64,000 nucleotides of DNA from SIG622 sp045600125 (GCA_045600125.1 JAZRXH010000095.1:15214-79213), one strand, 5' to 3'; shown: positions 53,296 through 62,786, counted from the stretch's first letter. The notes: a model not told the origin generated them from the sequence alone. A program made the numbers and translations.

Positions 53296-53340
53296 TTTGC
53301 AAAAACTGACTTTCGGTCAATTTCTCCTTTGTTTTTGTCC

Positions 53341-53369
53341 TTTACACGGTCGCCTAAATCAACTATAAT
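53341..53369 (+). promoter_or_regulatory. Sigma-A promoter for the solute-binding lipoprotein operon
   Basis: TTTACA (53341-53346), 17-bp spacer, TATAAT (53364-53369); start near 53376 and a leader of about 85 nt. Confidence 0.75.
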
Positions 53370-53383
53370 GTGTTTATGACATT

Positions 53384-53412
53384 ATTATACAAGGGGGATG
53401 TATGTTTGTCAA
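53384..53412 (-). promoter_or_regulatory. Sigma-A promoter for the AraC gene, facing the plus promoter
   Basis: On the minus strand perfect TTGACA (53407-53412), 17-bp spacer, perfect TATAAT (53384-53389); start near 53378. Its start nearly coincides with that of the plus promoter. Confidence 0.82.
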
Positions 53413-53461
53413 GTACTTTTCGGCATATATTACAACCTTCCGGTAGGAGTGATTCGATTCT

Positions 53462-54919
53462 ATGTTTGATTTTTCAATGAAAAAAACAGCCCTGTTTGCC
53501 CTTTGCGCCGTTCTTCTTTCCTCTTCCGTACTGACTTCCTGCGAGAAAGCGGAAAAGGATGACGGAAAACCCGACAGCTCCGGCGAGGTCGTTCTGTCCA
53601 AGGAAGAAAAAGACGGTTTTGAGCTTCCCGACGGCAGCTGCGAAGGAAAGACCTTCTCGCTGTATATCGCCATGCCCACCACAAAGAGCTCTTACATCGC
53701 CGAAGAGGAGACCGGCGAGCTTCTCAACGACAGCGTTTACGAGAGAAACGCCCTTGTCGAGGAAAAGACCGGCGTCGAGCTCGATTTTACCTGCACCTCT
53801 CTCAGCTCCAGCGGCACCGACTCCGCCACCGAGGCAACCCAGATCCGCACCCTTATTCAGGCGGGAGACGATACCTACGACGCTTTCGTGCATTCCCAGA
53901 GCGGTCTTATGCCTTCTCTGATCCAGGACGGACTTTTCGTTGACTGGAACAGCATCCCTTATGTGCAGATGGATAAGCCATGGTGGTACGGCAACGTGGT
54001 CCGGGACATCAGCTTCGGCACGAAGGTGTTTGCCATGACCGGCGACTATAACCTCGCTTCCTTCTCCAACACCGCCTGCATCATCTTCAACAAGACGATG
54101 TGCGACGAGCTCGGCCTTGAATATCCTTATTCCCACGTCTTCGACGGAACGTGGACCCACGACGTTTTCCTTGATTACATCAAGGCGGCGACCAAGGATC
54201 TGAACGGCGACGGCGCCATGGATTACGACAACGACCGTTACGGCTTTGCCGGATGGGAATACGAGCAGATCCCGTCCCTCTTCTGCGGCTACGGCGGCGT
54301 CACCGTCGTAAAGGACGAGTACGGACTCCCGTTTGCGGACATCGGCAACACGAGAAACTACACCGTCATCGACAGGATGCTTGAGATCTTCGACGAGGAG
54401 GGCGTGTTCTATCACGGCACCACCTACGGCATCGAGGATACCATGTTCAACGAGGGAAGACTTCTCTTCAACGACTCCTTCCTTTCCATGGTTCCCGGGA
54501 CGAGAGGTCTTGAAAACATCGACGTCGGATTTGTTCCGTACCCGAAGATGGACATCGAGCAGGAGGAGTATTATTCAAGGACAGGCAGCGTTTCGGCGCT
54601 GACCTATATCCCTCTTACGAATACCGACCTTGAAACGACGGGCGCCACCCTTGAGGCTCTTGCGTACTATTCCCACGATACCGTTCTTCCCGCCTACTTC
54701 GACATCATTCTGACCGTGAAGTCCACCCGAGACGTGGAATCCGAGGAAATGATCCCGATCATCAAGTCTTCTTCCCGGTTCCTCGATCAGTATATCGCTT
54801 TCACCGGCAAGGATATCGTCAAGGCAGGAAAGGGCAACACCCTCGCTTCCTACGTTGCGACGATGAGCGATGTATGGGAAACCAAAATGGAAGCTCTCGC
54901 AGAGCTTTATACCGACTGA
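53462..54919 (+). CDS. Extracellular solute-binding lipoprotein (family 1 type)
   Basis: 485 residues. The lipobox LTSC acylates Cys27. The mature protein has the ABC-type sugar-binding layout: NDSVYERNALVEEKTGVELDF near the start, DTYDAFVHSQSGLMPSL, a hinge region, DLNGDGAMDYDNDRYGFAGW in the middle and SRDVESEEMIP-like ending. Such proteins capture sugars or peptides for an ABC importer, but no permease or ATPase gene is adjacent, so it is an orphan by context. AGGAG lies 12 nt before the ATG; a second ATG at 53477 starts exactly at MKK. It heads the operon with exported module proteins. Confidence 0.83.
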   Translation: MFDFSMKKTALFALCAVLLSSSVLTSCEKAEKDDGKPDSSGEVVLSKEEKDGFELPDGSCEGKTFSLYIAMPTTKSSYIAEEETGELLNDSVYERNALVEEKTGVELDFTCTSLSSSGTDSATEATQIRTLIQAGDDTYDAFVHSQSGLMPSLIQDGLFVDWNSIPYVQMDKPWWYGNVVRDISFGTKVFAMTGDYNLASFSNTACIIFNKTMCDELGLEYPYSHVFDGTWTHDVFLDYIKAATKDLNGDGAMDYDNDRYGFAGWEYEQIPSLFCGYGGVTVVKDEYGLPFADIGNTRNYTVIDRMLEIFDEEGVFYHGTTYGIEDTMFNEGRLLFNDSFLSMVPGTRGLENIDVGFVPYPKMDIEQEEYYSRTGSVSALTYIPLTNTDLETTGATLEALAYYSHDTVLPAYFDIILTVKSTRDVESEEMIPIIKSSSRFLDQYIAFTGKDIVKAGKGNTLASYVATMSDVWETKMEALAELYTD

Positions 54920-54967
54920 ATTTTGTAATATAAATTTAGTGAAAAACAAAAGAAAGGATGATCCCAA

Positions 54968-56854
54968 ATGAAAAAAACGATCTCAGCAATTCTCTCTCTT
55001 GCGCTGATCCTTTCCTCGGCGGTATTTATGGCAAGTGCCGATACAGCCGTGAAGGCATCGGATATCCTTGCAGATTACAGCTGTACCACCGTTATTTCCG
55101 CCGATGATTTCAACACCCTCGGTTCTGTGTCGAACAAGATCGCCTCCTTCAGCGCTGCGGCGCCGAATATGTCCGCTGAACTTGTCGATGTGGAAGAGGA
55201 TGCGGAGAATTTCCCCTTCGATAAGGCAATCTCCTTCTCCCTTGAGACCGCAGCCGATAAGTGGACGGATCAGAAGATGACCTTCACTCTTTCCAGCGGC
55301 GCAACGGCTTCTCTTATTACCAATCTTGCCGTAGGCGATACCGGACTTCTCAAGTTCAGTGCGAAAAGGGTAGAGGGCACCGGCAATCTTGCCATGACTC
55401 TCTGGAGCTCCGCCGTTAATAAGGCAGGCGGCGACGCACAGAGCGGCAGAAGAATCGACGGCGTCATCCCGGGCAGCCCCACGACCGAATGGCGCACCTA
55501 TTACTTCCCCTTTACGGCCTGTGAAATGCTCAATAGCCTGATTGTCAAACTCAACGGCTCGACCGCGACCACCGTTCTGATTGCGGATATGGAATTTGTA
55601 AACTTCGGTACCGCCGTTACCGAGGCAGAGCTTGCCGACGCTCTTGACGCTGCAAGCGATACCGCAAAGCTTACGACCACCGGCACCTCCTTCGGTACCT
55701 TCAACTGCTACGTAACGCCTCTTGACCTCGGCGAAGAAGAGGAAGAAGAGGAAGAAAACGATCCCGAGACCTTCTCGGACATCGCAGAGTATGCAAACCT
55801 GCTTATAAATTCCGGCGAATTCCTCACGCTTGGCAAGGTAACGAACAAGATTTACAGCGCAAGCGCGAATGCCTCCTACATGAATGCGTCGGCTTACTCC
55901 GTTCCCGCATCCGACAGGACGGAATTCTTCACCGGACTGAAGCTCGAGTGCCATACCCCCGTTCCCGCCGGCACCAGCTGGACAAGCCAGAGCCTTTCCT
56001 ACACCCTCACCGGCGACGGCATCGTGCCCGACGGTCACACCGGCCTTCTGAAGTTCTCCGCCAAGTCCGAGACGCAGGGCATTTCCATGGCAGTCACTCT
56101 CTGGAGCTCTACTCTCAGCAAGAATAATACCGAGACCGGTCTTCCTCTTGACCCTGCCGGTAAGCAGGGCAGAAGAATCGACGGTACCATTTCCGGCAAC
56201 CCCGAGGTCGGTGTATGGAACGATTATTATTTCCCCTTCACCTCCTGCGAGAAGCTCAATAACTTCATTCTGAAAGTCTACAATAAGGTAGGAAGCGAAT
56301 ACCTCACCGGTACGATTGATTTTGCCGAGATCGAACTGATCGACTTCGGTACCGATATCACCGAGGCACAGCTTGCCGCAGTCCTTGAAAACGAGCTCGA
56401 GCCCACAAAGCTCACCTTCAGCGGCACCGGCGGAACCTTCTACTGCTACAAGGCTCCCACGCCTCTTCTTCCCGAAACCGAGCCCGTGGCAGACGAAAGC
56501 GACTTTGAGACCTTCTGTGACGCCGGTTACTACGGCGAAGAAGGCGATCCCGTCTCCGGCGCCATCGCCATCAACAGCTTCTTTGACAAGTACGACGAGG
56601 ATGGTCTTACCGGTTACGGTATTTACGTTTACAACGCAGCGGACGACGAGAAGTCTGCGTACGTCGTAAGCGCCGACGTGACGGGTCTTTCCGCAAGCGA
56701 AGGCAGGTTCTACGCTCTTGTGGACGGCATCCTTCCCGAGTATTTCAGTGAATCCATCGTTGCCATGCCTTACGTTGTATTCGGCGAAGAGGTCATTTTC
56801 GGCGACAGCGTGACCTACTGCGTGAACGACGGCGGCAAGTGGCTCGGTCTCTGA
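54968..56854 (+). CDS. Exported protein with two related jelly-roll-like modules
   Basis: 628 residues. A signal peptide of about 24 residues (ends FMASA-DT) is followed by module A (about 28-255), a linker of eight glutamates, module B (about 265-500) and a C-terminal domain (505-628). The modules share TGLLKFSAK, TLWSS, GRRIDG, a WRTYYFPFT/WNDYYFPFT strand, and FGT-x-xT-E-A-x-L-A. These look like carbohydrate-binding beta-sandwiches, but no named family was recognised. No catalytic motif is seen. GAAAGGATG is upstream of the ATG. The large protein at 57195 contains three more such modules. Confidence 0.72.
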   Translation: MKKTISAILSLALILSSAVFMASADTAVKASDILADYSCTTVISADDFNTLGSVSNKIASFSAAAPNMSAELVDVEEDAENFPFDKAISFSLETAADKWTDQKMTFTLSSGATASLITNLAVGDTGLLKFSAKRVEGTGNLAMTLWSSAVNKAGGDAQSGRRIDGVIPGSPTTEWRTYYFPFTACEMLNSLIVKLNGSTATTVLIADMEFVNFGTAVTEAELADALDAASDTAKLTTTGTSFGTFNCYVTPLDLGEEEEEEEENDPETFSDIAEYANLLINSGEFLTLGKVTNKIYSASANASYMNASAYSVPASDRTEFFTGLKLECHTPVPAGTSWTSQSLSYTLTGDGIVPDGHTGLLKFSAKSETQGISMAVTLWSSTLSKNNTETGLPLDPAGKQGRRIDGTISGNPEVGVWNDYYFPFTSCEKLNNFILKVYNKVGSEYLTGTIDFAEIELIDFGTDITEAQLAAVLENELEPTKLTFSGTGGTFYCYKAPTPLLPETEPVADESDFETFCDAGYYGEEGDPVSGAIAINSFFDKYDEDGLTGYGIYVYNAADDEKSAYVVSADVTGLSASEGRFYALVDGILPEYFSESIVAMPYVVFGEEVIFGDSVTYCVNDGGKWLGL

Positions 56855-56924
56855 GAAACCGCACCGGAAGCTCATCCGTAAGCATCAAACATATATCAAC
56901 ATTACCCGAAAGGTTGTGAAATAA

Positions 56925-57074
56925 ATGGAAGTTAAGAAATATGCTTCTCCCGAAATCACGGTAGTATCCGCAAGTGCCGACGTTATCCGCACCAGCAGCG
57001 CTCCCGCTGCCCTCACGGCTGTCGGAACGCAGGTCGGCGAGACCATTGACGCTTCTCAGATTTTTGACTATTGA
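56925..57074 (+). CDS. 49-residue peptide gene
   Basis: The frame opens with ATG at 56925 after GAAAGG (56908-56913) and codes 49 residues starting MEVKKYASPEITVVSAS and ending SQIFDY. It has no Cys, no signal peptide and no hydrophobic segment. Small proteins of the pattern K-K-Y-x-x-P-E-[IV]-x-V-V then D-V-I-x-T-S are, in my recollection, common in gut Clostridia, but their function is unknown to me. It lies between the two exported module genes and is followed by its own hairpin with a T-tract. A short open frame could be chance; the ribosome site and position support a gene. Confidence 0.6.
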   Translation: MEVKKYASPEITVVSASADVIRTSSAPAALTAVGTQVGETIDASQIFDY

Positions 57075-57113
57075 CGGAATATCCCGAATTTGCGCCTGAC
57101 CCTCAGCAACAAA

Positions 57114-57155
57114 GTGCCGTGCGTTGAAAACCAGTGCAATGCACGGCACATTTTC
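57114..57155 (+). terminator. Hairpin/attenuator between the peptide gene and the large exported protein gene
   Basis: GTGCCGTGCGTTG (57114-57126) pairs with CAATGCACGGCAC (57137-57149) over 13 bp, followed by ATTTTC. It would end most transcripts after the peptide gene and let some read into the next gene. Confidence 0.65.
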
Positions 57156-57194
57156 AAAGCGGTTTTTCCAAAACCAAAGGAAAGGTCCATCACT

Positions 57195-60100
57195 ATGAAA
57201 AAGTTTTTATCTGTTATTCTCTCGGCGGCAATGGCTTTGTCCTCTGCGGCATTCTGCCTTGGCGTTTCTGCCGATACGCCACGGAAGGCGTCCGAGATCC
57301 TGCAGGACTTTGCTTCGGGAGCGACGGTCGTCGCATCGCCCGCAGATTTCCTTGCTCTCGGCAAGTCCGGCAGTCTGAATTCCTGCACGGTGAAAACCGA
57401 TTATATGTCGGCTTCCCCGGTCAGCGTTCACGCATCCGAGAACATGCCGTTTTCCAATGCGATCAAGATCACCTGTCATACGCCGGCTTCCAGCTGGACG
57501 CAGAATTCGGTGACGTGGTCGATTTCCGGCAATGCTTTGCCGGACGGTACGACGGGACTTCTGAAGTTCACCGCCAAATCCGAGACCTCGGGTCTTTCCA
57601 TGGCGGCGACGCTCTGGAGCTCCGCCATGAACTCGGAAGGCTCCGATGCGAGAAGCGGCAGAAGGATCGACGGCACCGTCACCGGGCATCCCGTCGACGG
57701 GGCGTGGAATACCTATTATTTCCCCTTCACCTCCTGCACGGGTCTGACGAGCCTGATCATGAAGACCTACAAAACGGCGGGTACCATTTACCTTGCCGAC
57801 ATGGAGCTCATATGCTTCGGTACGTCGGTAACAGAGGCTGCCCTTGCTTCGGCTCTTGAAGGGGCGGACGGCGCGCAGAAGATCGTGCTCACCAGTTCCT
57901 ATCAATCGGCACCCGGCGACTTCTATACCATCTGCGTTCCCGCCGAAACGGCGGAACCCGAAGTGCCGGATGAACCCGAAGTGCCCGAAGAGCCGGTCGT
58001 GACCGATCCTCTTGCATCGGTGGAAAGCCATGCGACCGTTGTGGCTTCTCCCTCCGATTTCCTCGCTTTCGGAAATTCCGGCGGTATCACAAGCGCTGCC
58101 TACAACGCCTCCTTCATGACGAGAACGAAGGTAAACGTGGATGCAAGCGAGCGCATGAGCTTTACCGAAGCGATAAACCTCACCTGCGTTACCAAGAACA
58201 CAGGCAACTGGACGCAGCAGAGCATGAGCTATAATCTTGCCAATACCGCCTTTGCGGCAGGGGACACCGGACTTTTCAGGTTCAGCGCAAAGTCGATGAC
58301 CACCGGCGAAAAGATGGCTTGTACGCTCTGGAGCTCCAACGCCAATAAGGCGGGGGACGCACAGCAGGGCAGACGTTTTGACGGCATCGTAAACGGCAAC
58401 CCCGAGGAGGGTGTATGGAACACCTATTACTATCCCTTCACGGCATGCACCGATCTTACGAGCCTTGTTATCAAGACGACCGACGTCGGCACCCTTCTCT
58501 TTGCGGATATGGAAATGATAAACTACGGGACCTCGGTCACCGAGGCGCAGCTCGACAGCCTTCTTGCTGCCGCTGACGGCTCTTCTCTGCTTACCCTGAG
58601 CGGCACCGGCGGTTCCTTCCACTGCTATAAGATTCCCACGCCTCTCACGCCTCTCGCTCCCGTTGAACCCGATGCACCCACCACCGCCGACGGGGCAATC
58701 GACAATCTCATTGCCGCCAAAAATGCGGAGATCGTCGTTTCTCCCGCAAGCTTCAACGGGCTTGCAAAGAACGAAGAGATCGGCACCCCCACTGTCAGCA
58801 CAGACATCATGTCCGTTTCCAAGGTCAGCGTGGATGCAGTCGATAATATGCGCTTTAATGAAGCCGTAAAGATTTCCTGCGTACAGCCGTCTCTTGCGTC
58901 TACGTGGATCAACTGCTTCTACAAGGTAGGTCTTTATAAAGCGGATTTCAATGTCGGCGACGTTTGTGTTCTCCGCTATACCGCAAAATCGGACGGCAGC
59001 AGCGGCAACGGCTTTGCCATGCGTCTGTTCAACGCTGTTCAGCCTTACGTGGACGCCTTCAATCAGAACACGACGTACGCCGTTTCCGATTCGTGGCAGT
59101 CGTATTTCTTCCCCTTTGTCGTTTCCGGTGAAATCGGTCAGATCGTTATGAGAACCAGCAAGAGCGTCCAGGATCAGTACATCGGAAACTTCGAGATCGT
59201 GAACTTCGGCTCGAGTGTCACTCTCGACGAGCTGAAGGCTCTCATCTCTCCCTTTGCCACGACAACGGTCGATAAGACCGGCGATTTACATTATGTTTGT
59301 CCTCCCGCTCTTTCTGTGAGCGATCCCGGTGAGGACGAACCCGATGTGCCCGACGAACCTGTTACGGATAAAGATATGCTTATTAACGATTCTTACTTCA
59401 TAAACCATGCAGTCGCCGCCAACTCCAATACCGCCATTACCGCGGCGGATTTCACCGCAACCGAAAAGCTTCCCTTTGAGAAGACTCTGGTTGCTTCCTC
59501 CAACGCCGCCGGCTCGATCGCCGGAGCATCGGTGGTTTGTAACGTGAACCCCGCAGCCGACGCCAGCGCCAAGGGCGATACCGTCTATCTCTCGTTCTAC
59601 GCAAGAGCGCTTGAGAAGTCGAACAAGCTCCGTGTCTGTATCCAGAGTGCCGCCGGTGCGAACGTGGCTTCTCTGATGGCGAATGCGGGCATCACCTATT
59701 ATCCCACCACCCAGTGGAGCAGGTATTATCTTCCGGTGGAGCTGACCGCTAAGGTCGAAAAGGTTGCCTTCCAGTTCGGCGAGCAGGCTGCTTCCATAGA
59801 GATCGCCGGCGTGCAGCTCGAAAACCTCGGCAAGGATACCGGAACCGGCGCCAACAAGCTGACTTACAAGCTCCCGCAGGGCAGCTATCTTATGGAGGAT
59901 TTCCAGGATATCCGTTTCAACTATGAGGCGACTCCCGCTTATTCCGACCCCGCAAACAATACCGTCGGCACCTTCGTGGAGAAGAGCGCACTTCCCGGAT
60001 GCTACTACGTCTGCGAAAACGGCGATTACCTCTATGCGATCTACAGCGGCAAGTTCTATATCATCAATAAGAACACCGACCGCATCGTAGGCTCCTACAC

Positions 60101-62708
60101 CGCCGCCGCTCCCGACAGCCTCGGAAGCAATACCCGACAGCTCCGCGTTTCGGACGACGGCAACGTGGCGGTCATTTCCTCCCGTGAGGCAGGCTGCTTC
60201 ATTATGGACTGCTCGGATAAGACCCATCCCGTGCTTGCAAGCCGCTACGATTCCATCGAGTATGCTACCGGCGCCTGCATCGACGGCACCATGGCTTACT
60301 TCACAAACCGTGTCTTCGGCGTGGACTGCGTGGATATTTCCGACCCCTACAACCCCGAATGCGTAGCGGTCATCCGCTCCGGCGAGGGACAGTCCTGCGA
60401 GGTCGATAACGGCATTCTCTACATCGGATGCTGGGGCGGCAGGTGCATCGAGGTATGGGACGTTCATCAGCCCTCGAATCCGATCTGTATCTACGGAACC
60501 GGCGGCACCGCTTCTCCCATTGACGTGGACGGTCTCGGCGACGGCTTTGCCGTGCATGACGGTTATCTCTACGCCGCAACGGGTCAGTGCGGACGGCAGG
60601 GAACGACCTTCAACGCCCCCGGTTGGGCGCAGGGCAACGGTCTTGTGATTTATGACATTCACGATATCCGAAATCCCAAGTGGGTCGCAACGGCGCACTG
60701 TGATTCGCGTCACAAGGTGACCGGTCAGGACTATTGGGAAGCGAAGGTTTCCGAGTTTGTCGATGAACACGGTGACACCCGCATTTACTGCTACCTCACC
60801 AACACCTATCTCGGACTTCAGGTCTACGACGTGACAGACCCGTATGCACCGATCCGTCTTGCCCGGGTTTCTTATCCTGTTTCAACAAGCCGTATTTCGG
60901 GTCAGCAAAGCACGCAGGTCAATAACGGCACCGACCGCTACTTCCCGTACCTTGATAACGGCGCTACGGCACCGCAGTCGCCGATATTCGGCGTTGCCGT
61001 GACCGATGACGCCATCTACGTGGGCGCTTACTATGCCGGTCTTGCAAAGCTCGAAACGCCTCTTGCTCACGCTCTTACCTATTCCGTTCACGGCTGTCTC
61101 GAAGAGCCCTGCGGCGGATACTTCGACTTGACAAAGGAAGACCTTGACCGGGCAGGCTTTGTCAACGCAAGGTATGCGCATATCGGCGGTCAGGTCATGG
61201 GCGCATCCGAAAGCGAAGGCCTTATCTATGCCGCCTGCGGTCTTGAGGGCATCAAGATCCTGGACAGCGAGCTGAATGTTCTCAAAACCTATAAGAACGG
61301 CTACTGCATCAGCGACATTGCCGTCAGCGAAAAACGCACCGTTACCTACGGCGGCAAGACCTACAATAAGGTGCTCATCGTCGCCGAGGGCTCCAACGGT
61401 ATGACTGCCTACGGCGTTGCCGAGGACGGCACTACCATCGTAAAGCTCTCCAACTATCTGTGTCCGCACGGCGACCTTAAGTCGGTAAGACTCTCTCCCA
61501 ACCATTATTACGCAATTTCCGACGCCGGTCAGGCAAACTCCGAGCTTGTGGATCTGACAAATCTTACAGCCATCAAGCGCGCAGACAACGTCATCGACCC
61601 GGACGGCGTCACCGTGAACAAGTTCACCGGCGGTCTTGTCTATAAGCGTCAGGTCGTAAACGGCCTTGTGGGCGGCAATAAGACCGGTGCTTATACGCAT
61701 CAGTCTCAGCTGAAGATCTTTGAATTCGACCCGAAATCGGACGGTACCGAGGGCGCTCCGAGAGTTTACAATATTCTGAAGAAGGGTCTGAATATTTCTC
61801 AGTACGGCGGTATGGCGGCTCTTGATGACGGATCGAATAAGATGGTCGCAACGCTGGCAGGCGGCTACGTCATCTTCGACCTTGACAACACCTACAGCGA
61901 TCAGATCAGCCTCAACAGCAACACCACGAGCCTTTCCGCCTTCCAGAATCAGACCGTTCCCACTACCGACCCGAATTACAAGGTCTTCAAGGCGACCTAT
62001 ACCGGCAGCATTCCCGCAAACTCTTACGGTAAGCCGATCATATCCGGCAATACCATGTTCCTCTCGGATATCAACAGCGGTCTGTTTGCCGTGGTGGATA
62101 TTACCGACCTCTATCATCCCAACGTGCTGATGAGCTATAAGTTCAAGGCAAATCCTTACATTTCCTGCATCACCGACAACCACATCATCGTGCCGCTCGG
62201 ATATCAGGGCATCATGAGACTGGACATCCCCCAGTGTAAGGATGCAAAGAACGTCGAGCTCGGTCTTGTTTCCGCAAGACCTACCGAAAGAGAGAACTTC
62301 GCTTCTCCCGGTCACACGACCGTCAAGGACGCAAGCGGCGACACCGTTTATTACGCTCTTGAAGAAAACGACAGCATCGGCGAGGTGATCAAGGTAAAGA
62401 CTTCTCTTGTTCCCGGCTCGTATACCCTCAGGTACGAGAAGAACGGCTACCTCGACTTTACCACCTCCTTCACCGTCGGCTCCTCCGACGCCGAATTCGG
62501 TCCCTTCACTCTTTCCACCGGCGATATCATTGAAAACGCAGGGGACAGACACGGCGACGGCGCTGCGGATCTCTACGACTTCGTTCGTGTCATCAGAGGC
62601 TTCGGCTCGGACGTTTCCGCATCCGACAAGCAGCTTGTCGATATCAACGAGGACGGTCTTGTCAATGTTGCCGACCTCTTTATGGTCAAAGCGGGCATGG
62701 CTTCATAA
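57195..62708 (+). CDS. Large exported protein: four beta modules, LVIVD propeller region, C-terminal dockerin
   Basis: 1837 residues. A signal peptide (about 1-25, ending GVSA-DT) is followed by module 1 (35-250), 2 (272-482) and 3 (499-702), related to those of the 54968 protein, and a fourth, different beta module (728-895). PEVPDEPEVPEEP-type linkers separate them. Residues 930-1660 carry LVIVD-like repeats (VDCVDISDPYNPECVAVI, LVIYDIHDIRNPKWVATA, LQVYDVTDPYAPIRLARV), expected to fold as a propeller. A carboxypeptidase-regulatory-like domain comes next. The last 60 residues are a type I dockerin with calcium loops DRHGDGAADLYD and DINEDGLVNVAD. It should be secreted and bind a cohesin scaffold. 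GGAAAGG precedes the ATG 9 nt away. Confidence 0.82.
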   Translation: MKKFLSVILSAAMALSSAAFCLGVSADTPRKASEILQDFASGATVVASPADFLALGKSGSLNSCTVKTDYMSASPVSVHASENMPFSNAIKITCHTPASSWTQNSVTWSISGNALPDGTTGLLKFTAKSETSGLSMAATLWSSAMNSEGSDARSGRRIDGTVTGHPVDGAWNTYYFPFTSCTGLTSLIMKTYKTAGTIYLADMELICFGTSVTEAALASALEGADGAQKIVLTSSYQSAPGDFYTICVPAETAEPEVPDEPEVPEEPVVTDPLASVESHATVVASPSDFLAFGNSGGITSAAYNASFMTRTKVNVDASERMSFTEAINLTCVTKNTGNWTQQSMSYNLANTAFAAGDTGLFRFSAKSMTTGEKMACTLWSSNANKAGDAQQGRRFDGIVNGNPEEGVWNTYYYPFTACTDLTSLVIKTTDVGTLLFADMEMINYGTSVTEAQLDSLLAAADGSSLLTLSGTGGSFHCYKIPTPLTPLAPVEPDAPTTADGAIDNLIAAKNAEIVVSPASFNGLAKNEEIGTPTVSTDIMSVSKVSVDAVDNMRFNEAVKISCVQPSLASTWINCFYKVGLYKADFNVGDVCVLRYTAKSDGSSGNGFAMRLFNAVQPYVDAFNQNTTYAVSDSWQSYFFPFVVSGEIGQIVMRTSKSVQDQYIGNFEIVNFGSSVTLDELKALISPFATTTVDKTGDLHYVCPPALSVSDPGEDEPDVPDEPVTDKDMLINDSYFINHAVAANSNTAITAADFTATEKLPFEKTLVASSNAAGSIAGASVVCNVNPAADASAKGDTVYLSFYARALEKSNKLRVCIQSAAGANVASLMANAGITYYPTTQWSRYYLPVELTAKVEKVAFQFGEQAASIEIAGVQLENLGKDTGTGANKLTYKLPQGSYLMEDFQDIRFNYEATPAYSDPANNTVGTFVEKSALPGCYYVCENGDYLYAIYSGKFYIINKNTDRIVGSYTAAAPDSLGSNTRQLRVSDDGNVAVISSREAGCFIMDCSDKTHPVLASRYDSIEYATGACIDGTMAYFTNRVFGVDCVDISDPYNPECVAVIRSGEGQSCEVDNGILYIGCWGGRCIEVWDVHQPSNPICIYGTGGTASPIDVDGLGDGFAVHDGYLYAATGQCGRQGTTFNAPGWAQGNGLVIYDIHDIRNPKWVATAHCDSRHKVTGQDYWEAKVSEFVDEHGDTRIYCYLTNTYLGLQVYDVTDPYAPIRLARVSYPVSTSRISGQQSTQVNNGTDRYFPYLDNGATAPQSPIFGVAVTDDAIYVGAYYAGLAKLETPLAHALTYSVHGCLEEPCGGYFDLTKEDLDRAGFVNARYAHIGGQVMGASESEGLIYAACGLEGIKILDSELNVLKTYKNGYCISDIAVSEKRTVTYGGKTYNKVLIVAEGSNGMTAYGVAEDGTTIVKLSNYLCPHGDLKSVRLSPNHYYAISDAGQANSELVDLTNLTAIKRADNVIDPDGVTVNKFTGGLVYKRQVVNGLVGGNKTGAYTHQSQLKIFEFDPKSDGTEGAPRVYNILKKGLNISQYGGMAALDDGSNKMVATLAGGYVIFDLDNTYSDQISLNSNTTSLSAFQNQTVPTTDPNYKVFKATYTGSIPANSYGKPIISGNTMFLSDINSGLFAVVDITDLYHPNVLMSYKFKANPYISCITDNHIIVPLGYQGIMRLDIPQCKDAKNVELGLVSARPTERENFASPGHTTVKDASGDTVYYALEENDSIGEVIKVKTSLVPGSYTLRYEKNGYLDFTTSFTVGSSDAEFGPFTLSTGDIIENAGDRHGDGAADLYDFVRVIRGFGSDVSASDKQLVDINEDGLVNVADLFMVKAGMAS

Positions 62709-62759
62709 TGCTTTCTCGGACAGTCAAAAAGAGATAAGCATGTGCAAATCTAACAAGAC

Positions 62760-62777
62760 ACGTCTTCGGTAAGACGT
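62760..62777 (+). other. Small stem-loop after the large exported protein gene
   Basis: ACGTCTT (62760-62766) and AAGACGT (62771-62777) around CGGT, a stable tetraloop hairpin 9 nt before the true terminator. Confidence 0.5.
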
Positions 62778-62786
62778 AAAACGGCA

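Noticed and set aside
53462..54919. Calling the solute-binding gene part of a complete ABC importer
   Set aside because: No permease or ATPase gene lies within the window near it; only a binding protein can be supported.
54983..62552. Long minus-strand frames opposite the exported module genes
   Set aside because: They mirror repetitive plus-strand modules and have no signal peptide, ribosome site or known domain.
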